Part shown: positions 1 through 12,295 of the stretch, piece by piece
How the letters are laid out: each line of letters opens with the position of its first letter
Position numbering within the stretch: the first letter of the stretch is position 1
DNA from: Paragordius varius
Lineage: Eukaryota > Nematomorpha
Length of the DNA: 64,000 nucleotides
Assembly: GCA_964247055.1 (NCBI GenBank)
Contig: OZ176053.1
Coordinates: 558,001 to 622,000 of the forward strand
Direction: 5' to 3'
Translations under genes and position numbers: made by a program
Notes under the pieces: generated by a model
The model's database searches: none
The model's input: only the letters and a program-made list of their open reading frames with translations
What the model was told of the DNA's origin: nothing

Positions 1-3000
1 GACTATTAGTTGGGGCAATTATATCATTGCAAAAATAGCAACCAAGTTGACAACCTTGTGCAATACTATCTGTTTTAGTCAAAAAACCATTTAAACTTTG
101 AATTTACCCTTGAACAATTCAAATTACCCCTAAAAATAAAATATGTGTTTTCGGGCGGCTAATATAACTCATTATTAATATAAAATGCATCTTTGTGGCT
201 TAGTTTATTATTTTTTTCAGTATTAAGTAAGTAATTTTTAATCTTAAAGAACACATATAATTTATTTTAGGGTGAATTTGAAGTGTAAATGGTACAGTAA
301 TAAAATTATTTTAACACTTTTTAGGACATATATAAACATCCAAATAATTCAACATTTATAAATTTAAATTCTTGGATTAAGATATATCCTAACAAAAAAC
401 ACTTTTATAAAAATTGCATCGAAATTAAGGTTGAATGGACATAAATAAATTATAATTTTAGTAAAGCAATTAAAATTGCGTATTTACAATTAAAATCAAA
501 TAAAGAGCCGCAAGTCAACCATATTTTTTGACAATTTTTTTATATAGATTATGAACTATATCCAATATTGAAAAGATCAATTTAAAAAAAATGCTATTCT
601 TCACTAAATTATGACTTTTAACTTAAATTTCTTAAATATTATTAAAAACTATACTGTTAAGTAAATATAATTAATAACTTTCCATTTAAAAAAGCTATAA
701 TATAATGTTACTAAATAATATATATACCTTTGACATACGCATCACCTGATTGGGACAACTGTTTAGTGTCAGATGTTTTGTCACCATTCATTGGCGCATA
801 TGATCTCAATCCATGTCGTATGATGAGATATGAATCAAAACCAAGTGCCGTTGTTATTACCAACTATAAAAAAAACAATTTCAACTTATATTTAATTAAA
901 CTTTGTAAGTAATTTAAATTCATAAAAATATCTTTGTCTATAAAAAAATTAATTTAAAGATAAAACTGATAAAGAATAATATATTGATAATGTATTATTT
1001 TGTCCATTATTCCACATTATTAAAAAAATTAAATAATATATTTTCTTTTCTTGATTTAATGTAAATTCTATAATCTCATTTAACATTTATCTTATAAATA
1101 TATTAACTTAAAAACTATTTTAAAAAGACAAAAAAATAATCAACCTTTTTCCTTACGGCCCCAATAACAGTGGGTAGCCATCGACTTTCTCGACTGTCAG
1201 TTAGGAGAAATATGGCATCATTTTCTTGTATCAGAGCATCTAACAATTCAATTTCATTCAACTGTTCTTTTGATTTTGCCATAGCTATAGAGTTTTGAGA
1301 GCTACCTAAACATAGAATAAAATAATTTTACAATGATTAAGGTTTTGCATAATGAATGAATATTAACCAGGCTATTATGATATAAAACATAAATTGCATC
1401 ACTCTATATATTAAAAATGGCGTCAATAAAAAAATCGTGCACTAATATTCTGAATTCTGGTTTAAAAAATTTGATTTTCAAATAAAAACTGAATACTTAT
1501 TTAAAAATTTACCTATTGAATAAATATATTTGGGTTCATAAGCGTGTCCTGGACAAGGAATTGTCACATTATAACCTTTAGATACCTATATATATTAGTG
1601 TTCAAATAAAAAATATTTATGATACCATAAAAATATTTTTATTTTGCCCTTTAAATTAATAGAAAAAGGCGTATATAATTATCGATGTATACCACATTAG
1701 GGTATATGGTTTTGAGAGCTTGGGCCGCAATTTCAGCTTTATTACGGAGCGAATTATTAACATTATTTTCTGTTGTAGTTAAATTTAAATCAGGTGATTT
1801 GACATTCGTATTTTGATTCGTTGATGCTGATGATGATTGAGCACATCTAAAGGCATCCTCGAACGTATATAAAGATTGCCGTGTAGGATTAGAATAGGAA
1901 ACAGTGCCATTATCAATGAACGTAATGTGAGTTATACCCCATGCCTTAAATAATCAGATAGACAAATTGTGCATAAAATAATTATATCTTTGTAAACAAA
2001 AGTTATTATATTTCACAATTGTAAAAATAATTTTATTTTGATCATAAACCATAATACTATGGGGAAATATAAAGTTTAGATAATTTATAGTTTTATGTTT
2101 CCCATAAGAATGGATATATAAAAGAATACGGTTTTTATGACATAATAAGGCCAAATTATATCGTTAAAACAATATTAAAATTTAGACATTTCCGCACAAA
2201 AACAAAAATTAACCCAAAATTATGTCAAAACTATGATTAATAGCTAAAAGGTATACCAGAAGACAACGGGCAACATTACATCCCAACGTACCGGCCCCGA
2301 TTAAAAGACATCGATTGGCCCAAAGCCGTTCCAAATCAAGGTCTGGCAAAATGCGCCATTTCATGAGCCGAATGTTAAGTTGAGACGATGTTTTAGCAAT
2401 GAGCCCAGGGTCAAGCAAGGGAGAAAGGTCTAAACACTTTGGCCCCAATGATGGGTTATGGGTGGTATCGCTGACAAATTTTTCATAACCTATAATCATA
2501 GTAATAAAAATGGGTAAGGCAAAGATGTTGAAGTCAACTCTCAATTGTTTTCATAGCACAATTGCGTTAATAAATGTTTTCCCAATCATTCCTCAGAATA
2601 GGAAACCATTTTTTAAGGCTATTGTGCAGTAGTGTTTATTAAATAATTTTTAAACACCTGTAAATTTGACCCATTCTTGAGATACAGTATAATCTTTGTC
2701 ATTTTCATACATGTAGTTGAATGCCAAAGCAGAGTTACCAGAATTTTGATAAGCATTGTTAAAATGCATGGGATAAATGCAAAATTTTATATTATTATGA
2801 AGATGATTGGAAGAATTGTTTGAAAGACTTCGGAAAAAATCATCAAAAATTATTTTAAGGTAGGCTAAAAGGTTTCTTAAAACCCAACTTGGATAAAACG
2901 ATCCGTTGTAAAACATGCCAAACGGATCAAAATATACAATAAGGATAATTTTTTGATTATTCAGGACTTGTGTAAGTAGATTTTGATGGATAAAATCCAT

Positions 3001-3670
3001 TGAAAATTGTTTAATGGTGTTAGAAGAACTATCTGTTGTGAAAAATGTTTGAGGAATGGAGTTAAGCTCCGATTTTTCTATATCTTTCAACAAATTCTGA
3101 AAACATAAAATAGAATATACGTGAGGAATAATTATATTTTTATCTATAATATCGGCAGACGGCTTATATTGACCAATGAAATTGATAGATGGGACTGCAA
3201 ACCAGTAGTAATATTTATATTTTTTAATATCCTTGTATAGTCAAAAAATATTTACTGCATAACATAAAACATAAAATGTTGAAAGCTGTTTAATCGGCAA
3301 TGATTTTTCATTTTTGATGGCTTGTTTAAAATTTTCTAAAACCTTAACATATAAATAAACAAACTTTATTTCCATAATCGTGTAACAATCGTTTCTTATC
3401 ATAATTGGTAAATTTTTCAAACGTATTAGTTAAAATTAAATAGCCATTAAAAGATTTTGGACATGTTGGATCAACATCGTCAAAAGATCTACCCTCCAAC
3501 ATTAACGAATTTTCATCTTTTCCTAAAAATTATAATATACCATTCAAGATATAGCCAGTAATAGGTATTTCCGATTCATCAAGCTTTACATGATCAATCT
3601 TGACTTCTGCTAATCTTACCCAAAAGGATAAATCTATGTGGGATTTTGTCGGTGCAAATTTTAAATTCAT
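1..3670 (-). CDS. ATG7: Autophagy E1-like enzyme ATG7 (partial, 3' end off the left edge)
   Basis: ATG7 activates ATG8 and ATG12 with ATP in the cytosol and passes them to ATG3 and ATG10. Eleven exons chain in frame: 3670-3541, 3522-3365, 3342-3256, 3231-3121, 3096-2658, 2489-2257, 1944-1693, 1585-1513, 1305-1145, 863-728 and 69-1, about 616 residues. Family marks appear in order: LKFAP and GYILNG at the N-terminus, [24 protein letters not shown], the nucleotide-binding loop [48 protein letters not shown] and [11 protein letters not shown]. By alignment with human ATG7 the edge falls about ten residues before the catalytic cysteine, so that residue and the ATG8-binding tail cannot be judged. 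The ATG at 3670 starts just before the conserved KFAP. Four 5' introns are 18-24 nt; the others are 107-658 nt. Identity is firm; exon edges are read by eye. Confidence 0.95.
86..294. mobile_element. Family A MITE in ATG7 intron 70-727
   Basis: Starts CCATTTAAACTTTG and ends GTGTAAATGGTA as inverted ends, with the internal ATTATGTG and TTATTTTAGGGTGAA blocks shared by the family. Two subterminal units on the left, one on the right. Confidence 0.75.
3097..3540 (-). other. Cluster of four ultrashort GT-AG introns in ATG7
   Basis: Introns are 3523-3540 (18 nt), 3343-3364 (22 nt), 3232-3255 (24 nt) and 3097-3120 (24 nt), each starting GT and ending AG. Keeping the 18-nt segment puts a TAA in frame. 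Keeping the 22-nt segment shifts frame and adds a stop. Keeping the first 24-nt segment adds a TGA. Removing them restores uninterrupted ATG7 homology such as GYILNG-KDEN and VLCYA-DIKKY. The 3097-3120 segment is open and a multiple of three, so it might be retained as eight residues. Confidence 0.8.
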
Positions 3671-3975
3671 ATGATTACCATATTGAAACAACTGACAAAC
3701 CTTCAAAATATAACTTTTATTAGTTTTCTGAGTTAAAAAATTTAGAAGGTTATTATTTTACTGCTTCTACGTTTTACAAAGTAAGTATTTGTTATATTAA
3801 TATATTTAATATATAACCACCTTTTTCGGGTATAAAATGCCCCCCCCTTTTTTTAATATTTTACGATTTATTGAATGACTCGAGGAGGAATTTCATTTAT
3901 TTAAAAATGATTTCAATTGTTGAAGGGTTTATTTGAGCTCCTTACGAGTGACATTAAATTTATTTTCACTTTTTT

Positions 3976-4880
3976 TGTAAGTGCTCAGTATCAAAAAATG
4001 GCAAAATAGTGGTACATTTTTTAAATGAATTTACATTGATGCATGCTTATTCCTAAAAATATCCCCAAAATACATAAACTACCTATAAAAAGCAAAAATA
4101 TATTTCAAAAAAATCTTTAGATGTGGACTCCGAAAGTCCCAAACTTATTCGCTCCTCCGAAATGAACTATTTCCCTTAAAATAAACGCATAATGCGCGAT
4201 AAATTTTTAAATATTAAGTTTTGACATATAAAAATACTTAAATGCAAATTTTTTCAATCTAATAAAAAAAATAGTTGAAGCGCTAAATATTAGTTTGACG
4301 CATGATTGAAACGGTATAAAAAAGAATTTTTATATTTTAAAAACACTTTTTCGATATAATTCGATGAATAAACTTTAATACCTCAGAAATTCTATTCGTT
4401 TGTCTTCAAATTTATGCTAAATTATTTTGATTTTTTTACAAACTTTCAGAAAAAAATTAAAGTGGACGAACCAAGCAATGGAAATGTTATCATCTAATTA
4501 TATATTAAAATATTTATAAAATCCAAAATTTATACCGTTTTCATCATGCCTCAAACTATTAAGTGCGATTCAACATTTCGATAAATTTTGATTTAAAAAA
4601 ATTATGCATTTTTCAAAAGGGTTTTATGTCAAACTTAGTATATATTTTAAAAGACGCCTAACCCCGGCAACACAGTTTATTTAAGATAGACCATTTTACA
4701 GCAAAAAATGGGACTTTCCGAGTCCACATTTGAAAATTATTTTTAAATATAGTTTTGTTTTTATAGGTAGTTTATGACATATTTTAGTGATATTTTTTGG
4801 AATGATGCATTCATTCAAAAATTATTTAAAAAAGAGTGTGCACATTTTGCTATTTTATGATACGAATAGTACTCTAAAGC
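3976..4880. mobile_element. Long palindromic foldback element (family D)
   Basis: The arms at about 3985-4320 and 4530-4870 are inverted copies. Matching landmarks are TGTGGACTCCGAAAGTCCCA against TGGGACTTTCCGAGTCCACA, AAACTACCTATAAAA against TTTATAGGTAGTTTA, and GAAACGGTATAAA against TTTATACCGTTTTC. About 200 bp in the middle is unpaired and non-coding. A single-arm relative lies at 19137-19495. Exact ends were not fixed. Confidence 0.65.
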
Positions 4881-6089
4881 GCCAAAATCAAAATAACATA
4901 ATCCTGATACATTTTTTATATATATTTTATCAAGTAATTTTTTTATAACCCCCTCCCCCCTCCCTTTCGGACGTTGTCAAGTGGATAAAAGAAAAACGTG
5001 AAACCATTTTTGAATCCATTTAATCATTGTCATAAAGCTTAGAAGCCACGTAATAGTTTTGTATTTAACATCAAATGGCGGCTTTCTTGGAGGTTACTTA
5101 AAAAGTGCTAGGCTAAAATTTTTGGGGTAGTTTTTTTATTACAGAGAAACGACTAGTTTCTGGCATTCGTAAAAAAAGTAATTTTTGTATTGGATTTAGA
5201 TGAGCCCATTTCCGGAAAATTGTCTCAAATCCAACATTCTTAATTTGTTATAATATATATCAAAAGTTGAAATTGGACCTTTTTCGGTTACAAGTTAAAT
5301 TTATTTCTCCTAGTCCTCGTTTCACACAATTATAAAAAAATTATCTATTACCAAATTTCGGTTTAAAAACGGATAAGAAACAATTTTTGGTTTATTAAAA
5401 ATATATATTTTATTCAAATCTTGGCTTTTTTTATTATAAAAAAAGCCAATCACATTATAAAGATGTTTCAGCGGTTCTCAGTTAATAATCTATTAAACTG
5501 ATAACGAGGCATAAAAACCATATAATAATGATAAAAAGGTTCTTAATTCTCTAAATATTAAATTAAAGTATATATTTTAAACTGCGCTATTCCAAATAAA
5601 ATTTAAAAAAAATACTATAAATTATTCAAAAATTTATTTTGTTTTACTTTAGGGGTATCCAAAAATAATTTAGCTTGGAAAATGCTTCAAGACATTTTTT
5701 ACCGCTAACTTTTTAAGTGCACACCCTTAAATCCTCTTAAAAAAGTTTATTACATGGTCGATATTTATGTAATGGGTCCTAATAAAAAACCCTGTATTTT
5801 ATATGCCTTTAAATTTGCTTTATTCAAATTTTCACCACAAGCTATTTCTAGGCACTATCTCTGGGTAATTTATCAATTTTACATGTTAAATTTATTCGTT
5901 GGCTTAATATAAAACTAAGGTTATTTTGATTTTCGTTTTTGCGATTTTGATATGATCTGTTTTAAAATGGACTCGGTATAATCCCACACTACATGGTGTA
6001 AAACCCAATAAATGACAAAAACCTTCAGATTAAATCAAATTATATTAAATTAGAAAGTGTCCAATTTACATACGATAATGTTTTATACA

Positions 6090-6364
6090 TACAGTAAAAA
6101 TTGAAATTATACAGACAAAATTTTTTTTTCAAAAGACAACCTGTTTTTTATATCTTGATTATTTTCAATATAACTCACTATTTTAATACAAATTGTATTA
6201 AATACAGATGTAAATAGGAAACCCCATCAGTTTATATTCTACAGTGGTAGGTAACTATTTTATATAAGTAATATTACGGTTTAAAAAAGTATGGTTGTTT
6301 TTTGAAATAAAATATTTGTCTTTATACTTTTACGTTTACTCCGTATAATTTCAGTTTTTATTGT
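6090..6364. mobile_element. Family B MITE upstream of SLC1A
   Basis: Near-complete copy: TACAGTAAAAATTGAAATTA at the left and the reverse complement, ending TTTTTATTGTA, at the right. It sits 455 bp upstream of the SLC1A start codon. Confidence 0.8.
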
Positions 6365-6818
6365 AAGTTTGATTCACCAAAATTTAATATGTTACATAAA
6401 TTTTATATAAAATAAATCTCGATTGCACATTCATATTAATTTGACTGACTGTTGAGTTTCTTAATTTTATCCATATTCTTATGCAAGGTCATAGGTAATA
6501 CGATAGCTCTTGTAAGTATTTCGTATGGAAACCACGGAGGTCGTAATTTTAATGGTCAACACAATTTAATTCTATGTCAGTATGATAACAAGCAATATAT
6601 AAACCACACACACCTATTTATGGATAAAACCGTAAATATAAACATAACATATTTTACACTAAATGACCAATGTAAATATTATTTGCTATTTAAAAAATAA
6701 TTTATTGTAAGAGGGCTACTTTTTTTGCCTTGTATGAGAAGAATTAATTATCAAGTGTTCCGTAGCCAATCGGTATAATTATTTCAATATTTTTAATATT
6801 TGAAAGCTAACCAATTTT

Positions 6819-9800
6819 ATGAAAGAAAACGCTATTCTGGTCCTCACAGTGGGTGGAACTTTTTTGGGTCTTTTAGCAGGATTTATTATCCGCTCCCAAT
6901 TTTCTTTCAATTTGGATCATCTGGAATTAATTAAGATGCCTGGTGATGCTTTCATAAACGCAATGAATATGTTAACCATACCTCTACTTATCTCCAGCGT
7001 AATTTCAGGTTTTAACGTATACAGACATACAAAATGTCAAAATATAAAGACAAATATTTTTAACAAATGACAACCATAATTATTTAAACTTAATTTTTTA
7101 AATGTAACCCATTGTTTAAAATGCAAGTATGATATATTGATAGAAATTGGTAACATATACAATTTATTCGATATCTGTAATACAATTGTGAAAATAGTTT
7201 TAGGAAAAATTAAGGTTTAAAAATGGTTTGTCTTTTAAAAAATTATTTGTCTTTTAGTTGGACGTTTCGTTCTGTATAATTTTTACTGTAAATAATATCT
7301 ATTTAAAGGTAATAATAAATTTAACAGTTAAAGTTGTAAATGTAATTACCATATATAAAAAAAGCAATTAAAAAATATTTTACCCAAATATATTAACATT
7401 TTTTAATCAAAATTCATTAAAAGTTTATGTTTATAGTTAAGCGGCCGCAGTCATGGTTAAAATGTTTAAATTGTTTTAAATAATACCGTTTTTGCGCTAA
7501 AACAAATCCTTTAAATTCAAAAAGACGAGTCAAAAACTCATTTATCGATTAATACCCCAAACTTTATTCCGAAATCGGCAATATATATATATTAAGTACT
7601 GAAATTATACGGACAAACGTAAAAATATAAAGACAAATAATTTTTCTAAAAACCATACTTCTTAATTTATTTCAATATAAGTGATGATTGTTTTAAATGG
7701 CAAAGTATGAAATAGAGATATATATTACTAACACAATCAATTCTATACTTTACAATTGTAACTAAGTAGTTTATATGGGACATTAAAAGGTTTTAAAAAG
7801 TATGGTTGTTGTCTTTTAGGTCAAAATATTTGTCTTTATATTTTTGCATTTTGTCTATAGTATAATTTCAATTTTTACTGTATCTATATTTGATAGGTAT
7901 TTCACAAATGGAAGGCGTGTCTTTCGATAGAGTTGGTGTTCGAACTCTCCTGTATTTCATGTGTTCTGCCATTTTAGCCGTCTTGAGTGGAGTTACCATA
8001 GCTTATCTTATTCAACCATGTGGCGGATATAAATATTTTGAGAGGCCTTCAGCTATTCCAAAAGCATACATAAACCAGGCTTTACCAGAGATTACTAGGA
8101 GGGACTTGGCTTTAAATTTCATTAGGTGAACCTAAAATATTAATTAATTAAATAATATACCATTTACGATCCAAATTCACCCTTAAACAATTTAAATTCA
8201 CCCTGAAAAAATTCAAATTCACTCTTGAACAATTCAAATTCACCCTAAAAATAAATTATGTGTTTTCGGGCTAATATATCATCCTTAATAAAAAATATAT
8301 TCTAATGGCATTGTTTATTATTTTTTCAGTATTTTATTAATTTTAAACGATTTTTTAAAAATATTATAAAATAAAATTAATTTTTTTCTTAAAAAAACAA
8401 ATAATTTATTTTAGGGTGAATTTAAATTGTTCGAGGGTGAATTTGAACTATAAATGTTATATTATATATAAAGTATTAATCAAAACACACAATGAATAAT
8501 GAAATTTTACAGGTCAAAATTAAAACTAAAATACAAATTTTTTTTGAAAAAAGACAACCATACTTTCACTTAAACTCTATTTAATTATAATTCTCTATTA
8601 TATATTTCAATATCATAACAATTTATCTTTCCCTAGTTGGTAACCCAAAATGAGGAATTATATTTAAAAAATAATCTTTTATAAATATGGTTTTGTCTTT
8701 CAAAAAAATATTTGACTTTTAGTTATTACGTTTTGTCCGTATAATTACCTCTTTACCGTTAATATCTAACCTATTTAATTGTGCATTGCAGAAATATTTT
8801 CTTGTTGACACCAAAATATAAGGACATTTCTCCACCAGAAAAAAATGAGAGTTATTCCAAAATGAAAACCTTGAACTTTCGCTGTCAAAGTCTTAGTAGA
8901 AAAGTGTTGTTATTTCCAAACTCTCCAAATATAATTGGTAAATTTTGCGTATACTATGCAAATTAAAAAATGTCATTTTTTTAAAATAATTCACTTTTAG
9001 GTTTAATTACAGCAAGTATATTGTTTGGAGTAACTGTACAAAAAATGGGTCCGACTGCACGCATATTCAAAGAAATGCTTAATTTTATTGATTCCATCCT
9101 TATGAGAATATCTACCATAATTATGTGGTTGCTATTATATATATATATATATATATATATATTTAAAATTGAACTAATTATCATTAAAACAATCCGAATA
9201 TAAATAGTGAATTTTTGCCTTTAAGTTAAATAATAAATTCAAATTTATAAACGCATAATTGATTAAACAGTAGGACAAGGGTATCCAATCATACCCAATT
9301 ATAAACATTTATACAGACAATACCTAAAAAAAGACAATAATTTGTTTGTAAAAACAACCTTACTTTTTTAAATTTTTTTCTTATATAAGTATTTGTACAA
9401 TTATAAAATACATTGATTGTGTTATCTATTATCTCTATTTGACATTTGTGGTTCAAAAGATTCCCTTTTAAAGATATAAGGTTTTAAAAGTATGGTTGTT
9501 TGTCTTTTGAAAGTATTTGTCTTTATATTTTTACTTTTTGTCTGTATAAATTTTTTTAAAACTGTTATGTAAGGTATTCTCCTATTGGTATTATGTCAAT
9601 GCTCATAGCAAATATTGTAGTTATGGAAAACGTTTCAGATGTTATAGCTCGTTTAAGTCTCTACGTTATAACTATCTTGATTGCATCGTGTGTTCATTGT
9701 TTGATATGCCTTCCACTCCTGTTTATGGCGTTGACTGGGCAAAATCCTTTCAAATACATGGCTAATATTGTGCCAGCGCTGGGAACAGCTTTTGGAACCG

Positions 9801-12295
9801 GTACAAGGTTTGGAATTATACATTCAAATAAAAGTTTATTTCTCAAAAATTAGTAATACTCTAAAAAGACAACCTTATAATTACAATTTAAATTTTATAA
9901 TTGAGTTTATTAACAATTTACATCGCTATTTCCCATTTTACGAACTAAGCGATGAGTAATTAAAAAAAATCAAGGTTTATAAAGTATGGATGTCTTTTAA
10001 ATATTTCTCTTTTAGACGTTTTTCTGGTTTTAATTTTTTTTTACTCCCAAAAAAGCTCTTATTTGCAAAATTTTAGAACTAAGCTTGGATAATGCATTAA
10101 TTAAAATTGAACTACTTATACGGCCCCAATGCAATCTTTTATGTCTCCGATATTCTAAAGTTTGTTCATTATGAATTGTAATGAATGAAAAGGTATTAAA
10201 TATTTCGATGTACACCCCAGGAAATTATTAATTAAATTTTAGATGAAATTTTCGTTAGACACGGCTGGCTTACAGTAATAATTGAATATACGGACAAAAC
10301 GTTAAAATATAAAGACAAATATTTTATTTTTCTCATATAAGCCATTATTACAATTGTAAGATATAGAATTTATTGTGTTATAATATATATCACTATTTCA
10401 AAATTTGCCATTCAAAACAATGTATATTGAAATAAATCAAGATTTAAAAAGTATAGTTGTTTTTTTAATTATATTTTTACGTTATTTCCGTATAATTTCA
10501 AAATCAAAATATATTAAAACTATTTTGTTTTACACAATTTAGTTTGGCGACATTACCTATTACAATGACTTGCGTGGAAAAAGAAAACGCAGTTGATGTT
10601 AGAATCTCGAGATTTGTTTTACCCTTAGGCGCCTTAATCAATATGGATGGAACTGGATTGTACGAAGCTGCGATGGCCATTTGTTTAGCACAAACGCACA
10701 AAATCAGTTGTGGCCGCACTCTTTTAAATCTAAGGTTGGGGGCAAATTATACAATTTATATATACTAATTTACAAATGTTATAGGATAGAGTTAATTCTA
10801 ATGTTTAAGCAGGATTCATGTTTTTAGATCTATTCTGTCTGTAAATTAAAATGCATACATTTATACAACTACAATTTAATTTAACATTTTAAAAATCAAA
10901 GTAAAAATTGAAATTATACAGACAAAACGTAAATAGAGATAAATATTATTTACTAAAAGACAACCATACTTTTAAAACCTAAATTTTTCTCATTTAATCT
11001 ATTGAATTTACAGTTATAAACTATAGAATTGATTGTGATAGTACGGACAAAACGTAAAAATATAAAAACAAATATTTTTTACTAACAACATTCATAGTTT
11101 ATAAATCTTGATTTATTAAATATAATTGTTTTAATGGCCAAGTGTGAAATAATATATATAACTAAAACAATCAATTCTATTCTATACAATTGTAACTAAA
11201 TAGTTTATATGAGAAAAATTACGGTTTAAAAAGTATGGTTGTCTTAGATAAAAATATTTGTCTTTATATTTTTACGTTTGATCCGTATAATTTTAATTTT
11301 TACCGTATATTTATTTTTGATACGTAAAGATGAAACGACCTGAAAATATCTATTTTTGAATGCAAAACAAATCAAAATTTTCATAATTAAATGGTATGTT
11401 TATATAAATATTTAGCATAACTAGCATTTTAATGAACATGGGATCCCTAAAGACTTCGTCAAACAATCGACTCGTGAATTCCATGATAATGTTAAATTTA
11501 CTCAAATTACCCGTGGATGATATGACTCTTCTTATTGCTACAATTGATTGGTTATTGTAAAAATTATATTATGTTAACTTAAAAACTTGAAATTTTTTAA
11601 TTACCAACAGGGATATTTATAACACATAAGATTTATATCAAATTTAAAACTACCATTTACACCGCTGGCTTCCAACCTTTTTTTGTTTACACCTAAATTG
11701 AAATGAAGGTTTTGCGGCCCTCAAAAAAATCCAAGATAAAAATATAAAATATATTATAAAAATTCCAATCAATAAGATCTTTATATCTGCTTTTTTTAAA
11801 ATATTTTTTCCATATCGTTGACAAATCGTGATAATTCGCACTTGAAATTCTTTAATTTGTTTCTAATTTATTTTTTAATTAAGTGTGCGATATTTTTTGC
11901 GCTACCCTTAGGAGAGCGCTGCCCCCATTTTGGGAACCACTGATATAGAGTAAAAGGCCCATAGAAAAATAGTATAAACGATTTTAGACTTTTTAATTAA
12001 TATGACGCAATATAAAAAGTTGCCATTATTAATTTTGTCACATTATTTTTTTACAAACCAAATTATAATTAGGGATAGATTCCGTGCAATGACAAATGTC
12101 CTTAGCGATTCTCTAGGAGCCGGTATAGTTCACAGTTTAAGTCTGAAAGATTTGAAAATTTTAGAAACACGCGAAAATATTTTGAATCAAACAACAATCT
12201 TTGTAGCTTCAAGCGAAGATGGAGAAAATATCAGTGCTCTAAGTTATGAAAGACAATTCCGAAATTATCAATACGAAAATGTTAATAACCCTTAG
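6819..12295 (+). CDS. Excitatory amino-acid transporter, SLC1A family, with divergent gating loops
   Basis: SLC1A proteins are trimeric plasma-membrane carriers that move glutamate or neutral amino acids with sodium. Eight exons chain in frame: 6819-7008, 7897-8125, 8792-8937, 9001-9127, 9574-9807, 10543-10734, 11416-11556 and 12073-12295, giving 493 residues. The first exon is TM1 ([15 protein letters not shown]) and its loop; later exons give the remaining scaffold helices, hairpin 1, TM7 with the exact NMDGT motif, hairpin 2, and TM8 with [23 protein letters not shown]8 keeps the aspartate, the substrate-binding arginine and the asparagine. Two hallmarks are changed: hairpin 1 reads GTSL where human EAATs have SSSS, and the hairpin 2 tip AAGIPQAG is replaced by a polar stretch around KTSSNNR. 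It could be a divergent carrier, an anion channel or a neutral amino-acid transporter; substrate cannot be told. The N-terminus is very short but TM1 is complete. Confidence 0.93.
7110..7290. mobile_element. Family B MITE remnant in SLC1A intron 1
   Basis: The right arm is clear (TTTGTCTTTTAAAAAATTAT to TTTTTACTGTA); the left arm is eroded. Confidence 0.5.
7593..7882. mobile_element. Family B MITE in SLC1A intron 1
   Basis: Two matching arms (ACTGAAATTATACGGACAAA and its inverted partner ending TTTTTACTGTA). The right end lies only 14 nt before the exon at 7897, so the branch-point region overlaps the element. Confidence 0.8.
8157..8460. mobile_element. Family A MITE in SLC1A intron 2
   Basis: ATACCATTTACGATCCAAAT at the left with four subterminal units, and GGTGAATTTGAACTATAAAT at the right with two units. 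Inserted 31 nt after the 5' splice site. Confidence 0.85.
8525..8762. mobile_element. Degraded family B MITE in SLC1A intron 2
   Basis: The paired blocks AAAAGACAACCATACTTT and TATGGTTTTGTCTTTCAAA remain, with ACGTTTTGTCCGTATAATTA near the right end. The outer ends are eroded. Confidence 0.6.
9135..9163. repeat. (TA)n microsatellite in SLC1A intron 4
   Basis: Uninterrupted TA run beginning 7 nt after the 5' splice site at 9128. Confidence 0.9.
9308..9567. mobile_element. Degraded family B MITE in SLC1A intron 4
   Basis: Right arm intact (TATGGTTGTTTGTCTTTTGA to TTTTGTCTGTATAA); left arm shortened. It ends 6 nt before the exon at 9574. Confidence 0.65.
9850..10042. mobile_element. Eroded family B remnant in SLC1A intron 5
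   Basis: Only the inner blocks AAAAGACAACCTTATAATTA and AAGTATGGATGTCTTTTAAA still pair. Confidence 0.4.
10272..10505. mobile_element. Family B MITE in SLC1A intron 5
   Basis: Left arm ATACGGACAAAACGTTAAAA, right arm TTACGTTATTTCCGTATAAT. The right end stops 38 nt before the exon at 10543. Confidence 0.7.
10902..11312. mobile_element. One and a half family B MITEs in SLC1A intron 6
   Basis: A left half (10902 to about 11040, with AAGACAACCATACTTTTAAA) runs into a full two-armed copy (about 11040-11312) starting at TACGGACAAAACGTAAAAAT. Either one copy inserted into another or an unequal exchange took place. Confidence 0.65.

Larger units (their letters stand above)
3671..6818. other. Intergenic region between divergent ATG7 and SLC1A
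   Basis: About 3.1 kb separates the two start codons, so both promoters should lie here, but I see no recognisable promoter element. It holds the 3976-4880 palindrome, C-rich runs near 3840 and 4950, a family B MITE at 6090-6364, and a short perfect hairpin near 5424-5451. Open stretches here have no family resemblance and no coding look. Confidence 0.6.

Noticed and set aside
5424-5451. Perfect short hairpin followed by T/A-rich sequence, like a bacterial terminator
   Set aside because: The genome is eukaryotic; small inverted repeats are frequent by chance and by MITE decay at this AT content.
6452-6700. 82-codon plus-strand frame upstream of SLC1A
   Set aside because: No family resemblance, no splice or phase fit to the SLC1A first exon, and AT-rich codon use like non-coding sequence. 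TM1 is already complete from 6819.
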